Notes: generated from the letters alone by a model not told the origin. A DNA stretch of 64,000 nt from Amycolatopsis lexingtonensis (GCF_014873755.1 NZ_JADBEG010000001.1:4962501-5026500), one strand, 5' to 3'. Positions 40,195 through 49,172 are shown, counted from the first letter of the stretch. A program made the numbers and translations.

Positions 40195-42426
40195 TCAGTG
40201 TTCCAGCGCACCCGCCGGGACGAAGCCGCGGGCCGCGTCGTCCAAAAGGGACACCTGCGCGGCGCCGACGTCGAAGTACATGCCGGTGAGCCGGAGCGCG
40301 CCCCGGTCGAGGGCGGCCGCCACCACCGGGTACGCACGCAGGATCTCCAGCTGCTGCACCACGTTCTGCAGCGCGAGCTGGTCGGCCTCGGCGGCCGGGC
40401 GCTCGCCGCCGAGCAGCAGCGGCGCTTCGCGGGCGCGGCGCCGGAGCGTCGCTTCGCCGTGGCGGAGCCAGCTGCCGAGCTGCTCGAGGCCGTCCGGGGC
40501 CTGGCCGAGCAACGCCTTCATCGCGCCGCAACCGGAGTGCCCGCACACCACGATCTCCGCCACGCCCAGGACGCCGACCGCGTACTCGATCGCCGCGCCG
40601 ACCGACGAGTCACCGCCGTCCGGCGGGGGCACCAGGTTGCCGATGTTCCGGACCGTGAACAGGTCACCCGGGCCGCTGGTGGTGATCAGGTTGGGCACGA
40701 TCCGCGCGTCACCGCAGGTAATGAACAGCGTGTGCGGCTGCTGGCCGTGCGCCAGCCCGCTCCAGGTGTCGCGCAGCAGTGGCGCGGTGCGGCGCTGGAA
40801 CTCCGAGGCGCCGCGGCAGAGCAGCGAGCTCGCCGTGCGCTGGGCGGGCAGCACGACGTGCTCGGCCTGCCACTCCGACCACGGCGCGAGCCACCGCGGC
40901 ACGACCCGCGCGGCGACGCTGCGGCGCACGGTCGGCGCGCCCGAGTTCCCGCGTCCGAACCACGGGTGGCCGATCTCGTCGACCGTCACCGGCCCGGCGT
41001 GCGCCTGTTGCCAGCCGCGCAGGCAGTCGAAGGCGGCGTGGTCGAGGTAGTCGACGAGCAGCTCGAGGGTGACCTGGGCGTGCGGCGGGACCCCGGCGAG
41101 GACGCGGGTCAGCCGCGGCACGGACAGGAACGTCAGCGCGCCTTCGATGACGACGCGGTGGCGCTCGCCGTCGGTCTCGACGTGGATCCCGGAGAAGATC
41201 ATCCGCCGGAGCATCATCGCGAGCGCGAGCAGGATCCCCGCCGCGACGCCGGTGAGCAGGTTGACGGCGACCGCGCCAGCGAGCGTCACGACGTACACCG
41301 GCAGGTCACCGTGGCGGCGGACTTCCTTGAGCCCGTTGACGTTCACGAGCTTCGTGCCGACGTACACCAGCAGGGCGGCGAGCGCGGCCAGCGGGATCAG
41401 CCGCAGCACCCCGGTGAACAGCAGGCAGGCGGCGAGGATCCAGGCGCAGTGCAGGATCGCCGACAGCCGCGTGCGCGCGCCCGCCTCGTAGTTGGTCATG
41501 CTGCGCACGATGACGCCGGTGACCGGGAACCCCCCGAGCGCGCCGGCGGCGACGTTGGCCGCGCCCTGACCGATGAGCTCGCGGTCGAGGTCGGTGCGCG
41601 GACCGCCGCGCAGCTTGTCGACCGAGACGGCGGACAGCAGGCTTTCCAGGCCGGCGATGAGCGCGATGGTGAGCGCGGCGAGCGCGAAGCCGCCCCAGCC
41701 GCCGTCCGGCAGCCGCGGCACGAGGTGCAGCGCGGGCAGCCCGGCCGGCAGGTCGACGCGCGGCAGCGACATGCCGGTCGCGACGGACAGCCCGGTGGCC
41801 AGCGCGACGGCGGCCAGCGGCGCGGGCACCCGGCGGACCGCCTTCGGCAGCCGCGGCCAGGCGATCAGCACGGCGAGCGTCACGACCCCGATCAGCACGG
41901 CCTGGTCGTGGTGCGCGGCGATCTGCCGCGGCAGCGCGACGACGTTGGCGAGCGCGGACCCCTGCGCCGAGCCGCCGAGCACGACGTGCAGCTGCCCGAG
42001 CACGAGCGTGACCCCGATGCCGGCGAGCAGCCCGTGCACGATGGCGGGCGAAACGGCGAGCGCGGCCCGGGCGGCCCGCGTCAGTCCGAAGAGGATTTGA
42101 AGGAGGCCGGCGGCGACGGTGATCGCGCAGGTGACCGGCCAGCCGTGAGTGGCGATCGTGTCGGCCAGCACCACGGTGAGCGCGGCGGAGGGCCCGCTGA
42201 CTTGCAGCGACGACCCGCCGAAGAGGCTCGCGACCAGCCCGCCGACGACGGCGGAGATGAGGCCGGAGAGCAGCGGCGCCCCGGCGGCGAAGGCCACGCC
42301 GAGGGACAGGGGGACGGCGACGAGGAAGACGACTATCGACGCGAGCAGGTCGTGCTTGAGGTTCTCCCGGTGGTGGGACTGCTTCGGCGGGCCGGTGTCG
42401 TGTTCGCCACGAACGATCTCGATCAT
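40195..42426 (-). CDS. SulP transporter fused to beta-carbonic anhydrase (paralog 2)
   Basis: 743 residues, with the same architecture as the gene at 37802-39979 and extensive identity throughout: SulP core (AVPLSLGVAFAAGAPLLSGL, GGSSLQVSGPSAALTVVLAD), shortened STAS-like segment, then the carbonic anhydrase with Cys571 (TLFITCGDARIVPN) and VVCGHSGCGAMKALL. It differs by a 20-residue charged N-terminal extension (IEIVRGEHDTGPPKQSHHRE), D-A-R instead of D-S-R, and extra residues near LPAQRTASSLLCRGASEFQR. The two genes are a tandem duplication in the same direction, 215 bp apart. Both look functional. Confidence 0.85.
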   Translation of the reverse strand: MIEIVRGEHDTGPPKQSHHRENLKHDLLASIVVFLVAVPLSLGVAFAAGAPLLSGLISAVVGGLVASLFGGSSLQVSGPSAALTVVLADTIATHGWPVTCAITVAAGLLQILFGLTRAARAALAVSPAIVHGLLAGIGVTLVLGQLHVVLGGSAQGSALANVVALPRQIAAHHDQAVLIGVVTLAVLIAWPRLPKAVRRVPAPLAAVALATGLSVATGMSLPRVDLPAGLPALHLVPRLPDGGWGGFALAALTIALIAGLESLLSAVSVDKLRGGPRTDLDRELIGQGAANVAAGALGGFPVTGVIVRSMTNYEAGARTRLSAILHCAWILAACLLFTGVLRLIPLAALAALLVYVGTKLVNVNGLKEVRRHGDLPVYVVTLAGAVAVNLLTGVAAGILLALAMMLRRMIFSGIHVETDGERHRVVIEGALTFLSVPRLTRVLAGVPPHAQVTLELLVDYLDHAAFDCLRGWQQAHAGPVTVDEIGHPWFGRGNSGAPTVRRSVAARVVPRWLAPWSEWQAEHVVLPAQRTASSLLCRGASEFQRRTAPLLRDTWSGLAHGQQPHTLFITCGDARIVPNLITTSGPGDLFTVRNIGNLVPPPDGGDSSVGAAIEYAVGVLGVAEIVVCGHSGCGAMKALLGQAPDGLEQLGSWLRHGEATLRRRAREAPLLLGGERPAAEADQLALQNVVQQLEILRAYPVVAAALDRGALRLTGMYFDVGAAQVSLLDDAARGFVPAGALEH

Positions 42427-42456
42427 GGGGGCAGGATCGCCGAAACCGGACGAAAA

Positions 42457-42467
42457 GTCCGCTACGC
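42457..42467 (-). promoter_or_regulatory. Conserved upstream motif, SulP-carbonic anhydrase gene 2
   Basis: GCGTAGCGGAC on the minus strand, 30 nt before the start codon, followed by TTTTCGTCCGGTTT; it matches the motif upstream of the first paralog and is otherwise not seen in the gap. Confidence 0.45.
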
Positions 42468-42633
42468 AAGCATTTCTCGCGTTTGGTCCGGTACGGATCG
42501 GGTCGCTCTCCCGGACCTTTCACACGGACCGCGCCCACCGTTCGCGTGGTGTCGATCTTCCTTGACGACACAGCGCGACGATGAGGCCCCTTCGGGTCTC
42601 GCTGTGGGCGCGGTCACACCCGATGTGCTGAAA

Positions 42634-42686
42634 TCACGCCTTTTCAGCCACCGCGAGCATCGCGCGGGTGATCACCGCGAGGTCGT
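42634..42686 (-). repeat. Duplicate of the bioA 3' end
   Basis: 53 bp identical, save one base, to 42827-42879, the last 17 codons and stop of bioA (coding [20 protein letters not shown]), lying 193 bp downstream of the original. The sequence between them is unrelated to bioA. Confidence 0.9.
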
Positions 42687-42826
42687 AGGCCCCGGCCCAC
42701 CCGAAACGACCCCGAGCCGCGACCACAGCTGCCGGCTCGCGTGAGTTGTCCGCGAAGGTCGCAGCGGGAACCACCGGCACCGCGCGGGCTGTCTGCCGGG
42801 CCCCGCGGCAACTCACCTCGCCACCC

Positions 42827-44125
42827 TCACGCCTTTTCGGCCACCGCGAGCATCGCGCGGGTGATCACCGCGAGGTCGTCGTCCGTCGAAACGTACGGGG
42901 GCATCGCGTAGACGAGGTCGCGGAACGGGCGCAGCCAGGCGCCGTGCTCGGTGACCACCTCCGTCGCCACCGCCATGTCGACCGGGTGGTCCAGCTGGAG
43001 CACACCAATGCCGCCGAGCACCCGGACGTCCGCCACCGAGCCGAGGTCGCGGGCCGGGGCCAAGCCGTCCAGGAGGCCCTTCTCCAGGCGGGTCACGTCC
43101 CGGCGCCAGGTGCCGTCGGCGAGCAGGCCGAGCGAAGCGTTCGCGACCGCCGATGCGAGCGGGTTGCCCATGAACGTCGGGCCGTGCGCGAGGACCGGAA
43201 GCTCGCCGCGCGAGATGCCCGCCGCCACCTCCGGGGTGCACAGGGTCGCCGCCATGCTCAGGTAGCCGCCGGTCAGTGCCTTGCCGACGCACAGGACGTC
43301 CGGCGTCACGCCCACGTGCTCCGCCGCGAACAGTGCGCCGGTGCGGCCGAAGCCCGTCGCGATCTCGTCGAAGATCAGCAGCACGTCGTGCGCTTCGGTC
43401 AGTTCCCGCAGCGCGCGCAGGTACGCCGGGTGGTGGAAGCGCATGCCGCCCGCGCCCTGCACGACCGGTTCGACGATCACCGCCGCGAGTTCCCCCGCGT
43501 GCCGCGAAATCGACTCGGCCAGAGTGTCCACATAGGACTGATCCGGCGGCGCGTCGAACCCGGACGGCGGCGCGGGCACGAAAACCTGCTCCGGCAGCAC
43601 CCCGCGCCACAGCGAGTGCATGCCGCCGTCGGGGTCGCACACGCTCATCGGCGTGAACGTGTCGCCGTGGTAGCCGCCGCGCCAGGTCAGCAGCCGGCGC
43701 TTCGCCGGCAGCCCGCGCGAACGCTGGTACTGCAGGCACATCTTCGCGGCGACCTCGACCGACACCGACCCGGAGTCGCAGAGGAAGACGTGCTCCAGCC
43801 CGTCCGGGGTCACGTCGACCAGGGTCTTCGCCAGGGTGATCGCGGGTTCGTGCGTCAGGCCGCCGAACATGACGTGGCTCATCCGCCCGGCCTGCTCGGT
43901 GAGCGCGGCGTCGAGCACCGGGTGCCGGTAGCCGTGGATGGCCGACCACCACGACGACATCCCGTCGACGAGCTCCCGCCCGTCGGCCAGCTTCAACCGG
44001 ACGCCGCTCGCCTCGCTCACCAGCAGCGAGGGCACCTTCGCCGGCATCGGCGCGTACGGGTGCCACACGTGCTGGGCGTCCAAGGCGAGCAGGTCAGTCT
44101 CCATCAGCCGACCATACGACGTCAC
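42827..44125 (-). CDS. bioA: Adenosylmethionine-8-amino-7-oxononanoate aminotransferase
   Basis: 432 residues from a GTG whose four bases GTGA overlap the stop of the upstream P450 gene; an ATG seven codons later (METDLL) is an alternative. PLP enzyme that aminates KAPA to DAPA, using SAM as amino donor. Class III blocks: [63 protein letters not shown] (with the PLP-binding Asp) and [18 protein letters not shown] with the Schiff-base Lys in G-K-A-L-T-G-G. Length is normal. It is third in the SRPBCC-P450-bioA unit; its last codons are repeated downstream. Confidence 0.95.
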   Translation of the reverse strand: MTSYGRLMETDLLALDAQHVWHPYAPMPAKVPSLLVSEASGVRLKLADGRELVDGMSSWWSAIHGYRHPVLDAALTEQAGRMSHVMFGGLTHEPAITLAKTLVDVTPDGLEHVFLCDSGSVSVEVAAKMCLQYQRSRGLPAKRRLLTWRGGYHGDTFTPMSVCDPDGGMHSLWRGVLPEQVFVPAPPSGFDAPPDQSYVDTLAESISRHAGELAAVIVEPVVQGAGGMRFHHPAYLRALRELTEAHDVLLIFDEIATGFGRTGALFAAEHVGVTPDVLCVGKALTGGYLSMAATLCTPEVAAGISRGELPVLAHGPTFMGNPLASAVANASLGLLADGTWRRDVTRLEKGLLDGLAPARDLGSVADVRVLGGIGVLQLDHPVDMAVATEVVTEHGAWLRPFRDLVYAMPPYVSTDDDLAVITRAMLAVAEKA

Positions 44126-45324
44126 TTAAGCCGGACCGGCAACGCCTCCAATCCGTGCACCAGCGAACTCGGCCGGTACACCAGCTCGTCCGGCTTGGCG
44201 TCCAACGTCAGCTCCGGGAACCGGGCGATCAGCCCGCCCAGCGCGATCTCCGCCTCCAGCCGGGCCAGTGGCGCGCCCACGCAGTAGTGGATGCCGTGCC
44301 CGAAGGCCAGGTGCCCGCCCGCCGCGCGGGTGATGTCCAGCCGGTCCGGCTCCGGGTAGCGCTCGGCGTCCCGGTTCGCGCCCAGCAGCGAGACCAGCAC
44401 GAACTCGCCTTCCGGGATCGTCACGCCGCCCACCTCGACCGGCTCGGCCGTGAACCGGATGGTGGCCAGGTGGATCGGGCCGTCGAAGCGGAGGAACTCC
44501 TCGACGGCGTTCGGCAGCAGCTCCGGTTCCGCGCGCAGCTTGGCCAGCTGCGCCGGCTCGCGCAGCAGCGCCAGCACGCCGTTGGCGATCAGGTTGACGG
44601 TGGTCTCGTGCCCGGCGACCAGCAGCAGGAACGCCATCGAGACGAGCTCGGGCTCGGACAGCGAGTCCCCGTCGTCGGTCGCGTGCACCAGGTCCGACAG
44701 CAGGTCCTCGGCCGGCTCGGCGCGCTTCTGCGCGATCAGGTCCGTGAGGTAGGCGAACATGCTCTGCGCCGCGGCCCGCATCGCCTCCGGTTCGGCGGAG
44801 CTCAGCAACGTCCTCGACCACGCGGAAAAGTCGGTGCGGTCCGCCAGGCGCACGCCGAGCAGCTCGCAGATCACCGTGATCGGCAGCGGCGCGGCGAACG
44901 CCGGCAGCAGGTCGGCCCGCTCCTGCCCGGCCAGCGCGTCGAGCAGCTCCGCAGTGATCTCCTCCACCCGCGGCCGCAGCCGGGCGATGGTCCGCCCCGT
45001 GAAGGCCTTGTTCACCAGCTTCCGCAGCCGCGTGTGGTCCGGCGGGTCGGAGTTGAGCATGTGGAAGCCCAGATCCTGCCCCAGCCCGCCCTGCATGGCT
45101 TCGCCGGACGGCAGCTTCGCCTCGAACAGCTCACGGGCCCGCGCGCTGTTCTTGTGCAGCCGCGGATCCGCCAGCAACGCCCGCGCCTGCGCGAAGTCCG
45201 TCACGATGTAGCAGTCCAGGCCGCGCGGCATCCGGGCCCGGCGCACCGGGCCGCCCGCGCGCAGCAGCTCCGCGAACAGGTGCGCGTCCTGCGCGAAGTC
45301 CTCGGCCACCTCGAAAGTCGTCAT
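44122..45324 (-). CDS. Cytochrome P450, translationally coupled to bioA
   Basis: 400 residues from an ATG preceded by GGGGAG. Haem ligand Cys348 in [21 protein letters not shown]-helix oxygen-binding [21 protein letters not shown]-helix E-x-x-R in [11 protein letters not shown]; and the bacterial Class I length, without a fused reductase. Family features resemble CYP105/CYP107-type enzymes. The stop overlaps the bioA GTG by four bases, so the two are made from one mRNA. In Bacillus a P450 (BioI) supplies pimelate for biotin; a similar role here is conceivable but is not shown by the sequence. The electron-donor genes are not in the window. Confidence 0.9.
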   Translation of the reverse strand: MTTFEVAEDFAQDAHLFAELLRAGGPVRRARMPRGLDCYIVTDFAQARALLADPRLHKNSARARELFEAKLPSGEAMQGGLGQDLGFHMLNSDPPDHTRLRKLVNKAFTGRTIARLRPRVEEITAELLDALAGQERADLLPAFAAPLPITVICELLGVRLADRTDFSAWSRTLLSSAEPEAMRAAAQSMFAYLTDLIAQKRAEPAEDLLSDLVHATDDGDSLSEPELVSMAFLLLVAGHETTVNLIANGVLALLREPAQLAKLRAEPELLPNAVEEFLRFDGPIHLATIRFTAEPVEVGGVTIPEGEFVLVSLLGANRDAERYPEPDRLDITRAAGGHLAFGHGIHYCVGAPLARLEAEIALGGLIARFPELTLDAKPDELVYRPSSLVHGLEALPVRLK

Positions 45325-45347
45325 TCCGCTCCCCCGTGCAGTCCGCT

Positions 45348-45761
45348 TCAGCGCTCGGCGAGTGCCGCCACCAAGCGCTCGGTCACGTCTTGCCAGTATG
45401 CCCGCTGTTCCTCGCGTTCTTCGGCGCCCGCGAGCCATTCTTGGTGGAATCGCAGCGTGGTCTTGGCGCCCGCGCCGCTCAGCCGCACCTGGACGGTCGA
45501 ATCGTGGTCCCAGTCGCTCGGGCGCCAGGTGAGCCGCACGCGGTCGTTGTCGACGTAGCTGCGGATCTCGCCCACCGTGCCGTTCGCCGTTTCGTACTCC
45601 ACGCCCGGTTCCCGCGGCAGCTCCACCCCGGGCCCGAGCCAGATCGCGACGCCGTCCCGGCTGACCAGGAACTCCCACACCTTCTCGGGCGCGTACGGCA
45701 GGGTCCGCGAAACGCCGATGTTCCACCCGACATCGGCCGTTTTCCCCACTGATGAAGTCAT
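45348..45761 (-). CDS. SRPBCC/AHSA1-type START-domain protein
   Basis: 137 residues, start MTSSVGKTADVGWNIGVSRT. Helix-grip fold with the usual P-x-E-x-V-W-E-F-L beginning (LPYAPEKVWEFLVSRDGVAI), VRLTWRPSDWDHDSTVQVRL, FHQEWLAGAEEREEQRAYWQ and a C-terminal helix. The family binds hydrophobic ligands; no enzymatic residue can be claimed. It is the first gene upstream of the P450-bioA pair (23-bp gap) and divergent from the uridine-kinase-like gene. Mycobacteria also have an SRPBCC gene near pimB, so the placement may be conserved. Confidence 0.8.
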   Translation of the reverse strand: MTSSVGKTADVGWNIGVSRTLPYAPEKVWEFLVSRDGVAIWLGPGVELPREPGVEYETANGTVGEIRSYVDNDRVRLTWRPSDWDHDSTVQVRLSGAGAKTTLRFHQEWLAGAEEREEQRAYWQDVTERLVAALAER

Positions 45762-45826
45762 GTCCGCATCTTCCCACCGGGGTACGACAAAACCGGGCGG
45801 CGGCCCGGCTGGGAGGATCGGTACTC

Positions 45827-46450
45827 GTGCGCTACCGCCCCATTTCCCCGGCCGTGCTGGCCGAAGAACTGACCGACCGCATCGACGCGCTCACCGGCCG
45901 TCCACGGCTGGCGATCGCCGTCGACGGCGCGGCGGGTGCGACGGAAACCACAGAACTCGCGGACGCGCTGGTCGACCCGCTGCGCCTGCGCGGCCGTGCG
46001 GCCCTGCGCGTGTCCGCGCACGACTTCCTGCGCCCCGCGTCCCTGCGCTACGAGCACGGCCGCACGAACCCCGACGCCCGCTACACCGACTGGCTCGACC
46101 TCGGCGCCCTGCGCCGCGAGGTGCTCGACCCGCTGGGTGACGGTGGTTCCGGCGAAGTCCTGCCTTCGCTGTGGGACGCCGGGCGCGACCGCGCGACGCG
46201 CGCCGAGCGGGTGCCCGTCCCCGAAGGCGGCGTCGTGCTGCTCGACGGCGAACTGTTGCTGGGTGCCGGGCTGGCCTTCGACCTGGCCGTGCACCTGTGG
46301 CTCTCCCCCGCCGCGCTGCGCCGCCGCGTGCCCGAGGAGTGGGCGATCCCGGCTTACGAGCGCTACGAAGAAGAAGTGGACCCCGGCTCGCTCGCCGACG
46401 TCGTCGTGCGCGTCGACGATCCGCGGCACCCGGCGCTCTACACGCCGTGA
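45827..46450 (+). CDS. Uridine-kinase-like protein with degenerate P-loop
   Basis: 207 residues from a GTG with GGAGGATC upstream. It follows the layout of actinobacterial uridine kinase family proteins: RISPAVLAEELTDRIDALTG, RVSAHDFLRPASLRYEHGRT, then the lid region VVLLDGELLLGAGLAFDLAV and LRRRVPEEWAIPAYERYEEE. The nucleotide-binding loop, normally G-x-x-x-x-G-K-T, reads DGAAGATETTELADAL: the essential lysine is missing. Either it is not a kinase or it binds nucleotides differently. The rest of the sequence is intact and under evident coding constraint. It is convergent with pimB (3 bp apart). Confidence 0.7.
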   Translation: MRYRPISPAVLAEELTDRIDALTGRPRLAIAVDGAAGATETTELADALVDPLRLRGRAALRVSAHDFLRPASLRYEHGRTNPDARYTDWLDLGALRREVLDPLGDGGSGEVLPSLWDAGRDRATRAERVPVPEGGVVLLDGELLLGAGLAFDLAVHLWLSPAALRRRVPEEWAIPAYERYEEEVDPGSLADVVVRVDDPRHPALYTP

Positions 46451-46453
46451 ACC

Positions 46454-47611
46454 TCAGCGGACGACGGCCACCGGATCGCCGTCGAGCAGGCCGGACAGCC
46501 GCCCGGCCAGGGTGTCCCACCGCCAGTTCTCGGTGACCCAGGCGCGGCCCGCCTGCCCCATCCGGCGCGCGCGGACCGGGTCGGCCAGGAGGCTGGCGAG
46601 GGTCTCGGCCAGCTGGCCGGTGTCGCGGCCCTCGACGACGTGCCCGGTGACCTCGTCGAGCACCGTTTCCGGGGCCCCGCCGGAGTTGCCGGCCACGACC
46701 GGCAGCCCGGTCGCCGACGCCTCCAGGTAGACGATGCCGAGCCCTTCGACGTCGAGCCCCTTGCCGCGGGTGCGGGCGGGCATCGCGAAGACGTCGCCGG
46801 CCGCGTAGTGGGCGGGCAGCTCGGCCCACGGCACCGAGCCGGTGAGCACGACGTCGCGCTCCAGGCCGAGCCCGGCGACCAGCTCGGTGAGCTTCTTGCG
46901 GTACGGCCCGCCGCCGACGATCAGCAGCGCCGCGTCCGGGACGCGCTCGCGGATCAGCGGCAGGGCGCGGATCAGCTGGTCCTGGCCCTTGCGCGGGACC
47001 AGCCGGGACACGCAGACGACGGTCGGCCGGTCGGAAAGTCCGTGCCGGGCCCGGATTTCGGCGCGGCCGGCGGGGTCCGGTTTGTACAGCTCGGTGTCCA
47101 CCCCGGACGGCAGCAGCTCCAGCCCGGCCATCGGGCCGAACGCGGCGGCGAACCGGCCGCGCGTGTAGCGGCTGACGTAGGTGACGACGTCCACGGTGTC
47201 CCCGATGCGCCGCAGCGCCTGCCGCGAGGCCGGGAGCATGGACCAGCCGACTTCGTGGCCGTGCGTGGACGCCACGACGCGACGCGCGCCTGCCTGGCGC
47301 AGAGAGTGCCCCAACAGCGCCAGAGGCGCCGCCGCGCCGAACCAGACGGCTTCGCAGTCGCGCGCGCGCATGATCTGCTTCGCACGGCGAAGGACGTCCG
47401 GCGTCGGCAGCATCAGCGACGTCGGGTGCCGGACGACCTCGAACGGCGCCTCGGCGTCGAACTCCTCGTGCGACCCCGTCCGCGACTCCCACGAAGGCGC
47501 GTAGACGACCAGGTCGTCCGCCGGCAGCCGGGTGGCGAGGGAGTTCAGGTAGTTCTGGATCCCCCCGGGCCGGGGCGGGAAGTCGTTGGTCACGAGCAGG
47601 GTCTTGAGCAC
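46454..47611 (-). CDS. pimB: GDP-mannose-dependent phosphatidylinositol mannosyltransferase PimB' (GT4)
   Basis: 385 residues with the GT-B fold. Start MLKTLLVTNDFPPRPGGIQN carries the conserved G-G-I-Q of GT4 PimB proteins. Other blocks: ASTHGHEVGWSMLPASRQAL, YVSRYTRGRFAAAFG, LLPSGVDTELYKPDP, CVSRLVPRKGQDQLIRAL and the nucleotide-sugar E-x7-E region GLGIVYLEASATGLPVVAGN with G-G-A-P-E-T-V. PimB' adds the second mannose to phosphatidylinositol monomannoside at the cytosolic face. Its neighbour upstream is an NlpC/P60 protein, as in mycobacteria (Rv2188c, Rv2190c), which supports the specific name. Confidence 0.85.
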   Translation of the reverse strand: MLKTLLVTNDFPPRPGGIQNYLNSLATRLPADDLVVYAPSWESRTGSHEEFDAEAPFEVVRHPTSLMLPTPDVLRRAKQIMRARDCEAVWFGAAAPLALLGHSLRQAGARRVVASTHGHEVGWSMLPASRQALRRIGDTVDVVTYVSRYTRGRFAAAFGPMAGLELLPSGVDTELYKPDPAGRAEIRARHGLSDRPTVVCVSRLVPRKGQDQLIRALPLIRERVPDAALLIVGGGPYRKKLTELVAGLGLERDVVLTGSVPWAELPAHYAAGDVFAMPARTRGKGLDVEGLGIVYLEASATGLPVVAGNSGGAPETVLDEVTGHVVEGRDTGQLAETLASLLADPVRARRMGQAGRAWVTENWRWDTLAGRLSGLLDGDPVAVVR

Positions 47612-47695
47612 GTCCCAGAGGCTAGCGGCCGCCCGGTACGGCGGAAGGGCGGCACCGCGTGTGCGGTACCGCCCTTCCGGGAGCTGCGCCCGGGA

Positions 47696-48748
47696 TCACG
47701 CCGTCGGGCGGCGGGCTCCCGCGTACTGGCTCTGCAGCGGCGAAATCTTCACGACGTCGCCGGTGTCGGGCGCGTGGACCATCTTGCCGTCGCCGATGTA
47801 CATGCCGACGTGCGAAACGGGCGAGTAGTAGAACACCAGGTCGCCCGGCTGGAGCTGGTCGCGCGGCACCGCGGCGCCGAACGTGGACTGCTCGCGGCTC
47901 GACCGGGGCAGCTTGATGCCGGCCTTGCCGTAGGCCCACAGCATGAGGCCCGAGCAGTCGAACGAGCTGGGCCCGGTGTCGCCCCAGCCGTAGGGGCTGC
48001 CGAGCTTGCTCAGCGCCGCGTCGACCGCGGTCTGGGCGGCGGCGGTGGGCGCCTTGACGTTCGGCGCGGTCCCGCCCTGGTCGCCCTGCAGGGCCTTGTC
48101 GGCCGCGCTGAGGCTCTTGTTGGCTGCCTTGAGCTGCTCGATCTGGTCGTTGAGCGTCTTCTGCTTGGCCTGGATGTCCTGGGTCAGCTTCGCCGCGGCG
48201 TCACGGGCGTCCGTCGCGCGCTTCGCCGCGTCGGTCGCCTTGGCGGTGGCGTCGTTGGCCTGCTGGACGGCGCCGGTGAGGTTGCCCATCGCGCCGTTCT
48301 TCTCGGTCGCGATCACCTCGAGCGCCGAGGAGCGGTCGAGGAAGTCCTGCGTGGACGTGCCGGCCAGCAGCGCGGACAGCTTGTTGAGCTGGACACCGCT
48401 GGTGAACGACGCGCCGGCGAACTTGTCGACCTCGGTCTGGTACTTCTTCTGGTTCTCGGACGCCTTCGAGGCCAGGTCCTTCGCCGCGTTGACGTCGTTG
48501 GTGGCCTTGTCGAGCTCACCCTGCTTGGCCTTCAGGTCGTCCTGGGCCTTGAGCAGGTCTTCGTTGAGCTTTTCGGCCTGGGCCGCGAGGTCGCGGTACT
48601 GGGCGAGGGCGTCCGAACCGGTGGGCGGGGCCTGGAGGACGGGGACGGGGGCGGCGATGGCCGTCGGCTGGGCCACGGTGACGAGGGTGATCACCGAAGC
48701 CGCGGCGAGGGCACCTGACACCACGCGCCTGACTGGATGCGACTGCAC
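47696..48748 (-). CDS. Secreted NlpC/P60 peptidoglycan endopeptidase with coiled-coil domain
   Basis: 350 residues from a GTG with AAAGGAG upstream, following a long leader. Signal peptide RRVVSGALAAASVITLVTVA; a long coiled coil at ~45-220 (EKLNEDLLKAQDDLKAKQGE; DIQAKQKTLNDQIEQLKAAN) like that of RipA/RipC. The catalytic NlpC/P60 domain occupies the last ~115 residues: Cys265 in SSFDCSGLMLWAYGKAG, His in SPVSHVGMYIGDGKMVHAPD. It corresponds by position to Rv2190c. Such proteins cut the D-iGlu-mDAP stem-peptide bond, and the coiled coil may keep the enzyme inactive until an FtsX-type activator engages it. Confidence 0.85.
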   Translation of the reverse strand: MQSHPVRRVVSGALAAASVITLVTVAQPTAIAAPVPVLQAPPTGSDALAQYRDLAAQAEKLNEDLLKAQDDLKAKQGELDKATNDVNAAKDLASKASENQKKYQTEVDKFAGASFTSGVQLNKLSALLAGTSTQDFLDRSSALEVIATEKNGAMGNLTGAVQQANDATAKATDAAKRATDARDAAAKLTQDIQAKQKTLNDQIEQLKAANKSLSAADKALQGDQGGTAPNVKAPTAAAQTAVDAALSKLGSPYGWGDTGPSSFDCSGLMLWAYGKAGIKLPRSSREQSTFGAAVPRDQLQPGDLVFYYSPVSHVGMYIGDGKMVHAPDTGDVVKISPLQSQYAGARRPTA

Positions 48749-49172
48749 GGTCGCGCGGGTCTCCTTTGGTCTCGGCCGCCGTCGGGGACCGGGGCACGAA
48801 GAGGCCGGGGAGTCCTCTTCGCCGCTCGTCCCCACCGCTTCGGGGCTGCTTCTGCCGCAACAGGTGAAGCAAAGCGGTGGTGGTTCCGGATCCCAGCTTC
48901 CCGACAAAGCTGCGCCCGGCGGCGATCTCGCGTCGCCGCCTCATCGACGGCCGGGGGCCACGAGATCTCGGACAGGTTACGAAAAGACCGCCACCACGTC
49001 CACCACCCGTCGGCCAAAAACTCTCCGTAGCGCCCAGAAACACCATCGGACCAGGAGTGGAGAAAACCTGTGATGGGCGTTACACGCTGGGGATATTCCC
49101 AGGGCCCGTTCGGTCACCGACCGTTCACCTGATCCGATCGACCATTCGGCGCGCCGACACGAAACGGGTGTG
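48749..49172. other. 424-bp leader and intergenic region of the NlpC/P60 gene
   Basis: It contains no gene. The part next to the NlpC/P60 start (48760-49000) is highly structured; 49001-49172 is plainer, partly A-rich (aaaaagac, aaaaact) and may hold the promoter. Confidence 0.6.
48760..49000 (-). ncRNA. Structured 5' leader, possible c-di-AMP (ydaO) riboswitch
   Basis: The mRNA leader of the NlpC/P60 gene contains a long two-part stem (ccaccgctt...aagcggtgg enclosing tgcttc...gaagca), a GAAGAGG/CCTCTTC hairpin, and a GGATCCGGAACC segment reminiscent of the ydaO GGGGAACC block, ending ~10-20 nt before the ribosome site. Actinobacterial cell-wall hydrolase genes are classic ydaO targets. The match was made by memory and eye, not by a covariance model. 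Confidence 0.45.

Larger units (their letters stand above)
42427..42826. other. 400-bp gap holding a duplicated bioA tail and an inverted repeat
   Basis: It contains no credible gene. The right flank of SulP gene 2 carries the conserved GTCCGCTACGC motif (42457-42467). 42634-42686 duplicates the last codons of bioA. Near 42743-42816 there is an imperfect inverted repeat bounded by gtgagttg and caactcac. Confidence 0.6.

Noticed and set aside
37802..42426. Sulfate permease operon
   Set aside because: The carbonic anhydrase domains with complete zinc ligands make bicarbonate a more likely substrate; no sulfate-assimilation genes are near.
42634..42816. 60-residue open frame ending like BioA
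   Set aside because: The similarity is limited to the 53-bp duplicated bioA tail; the rest is unrelated and has no ribosome site.
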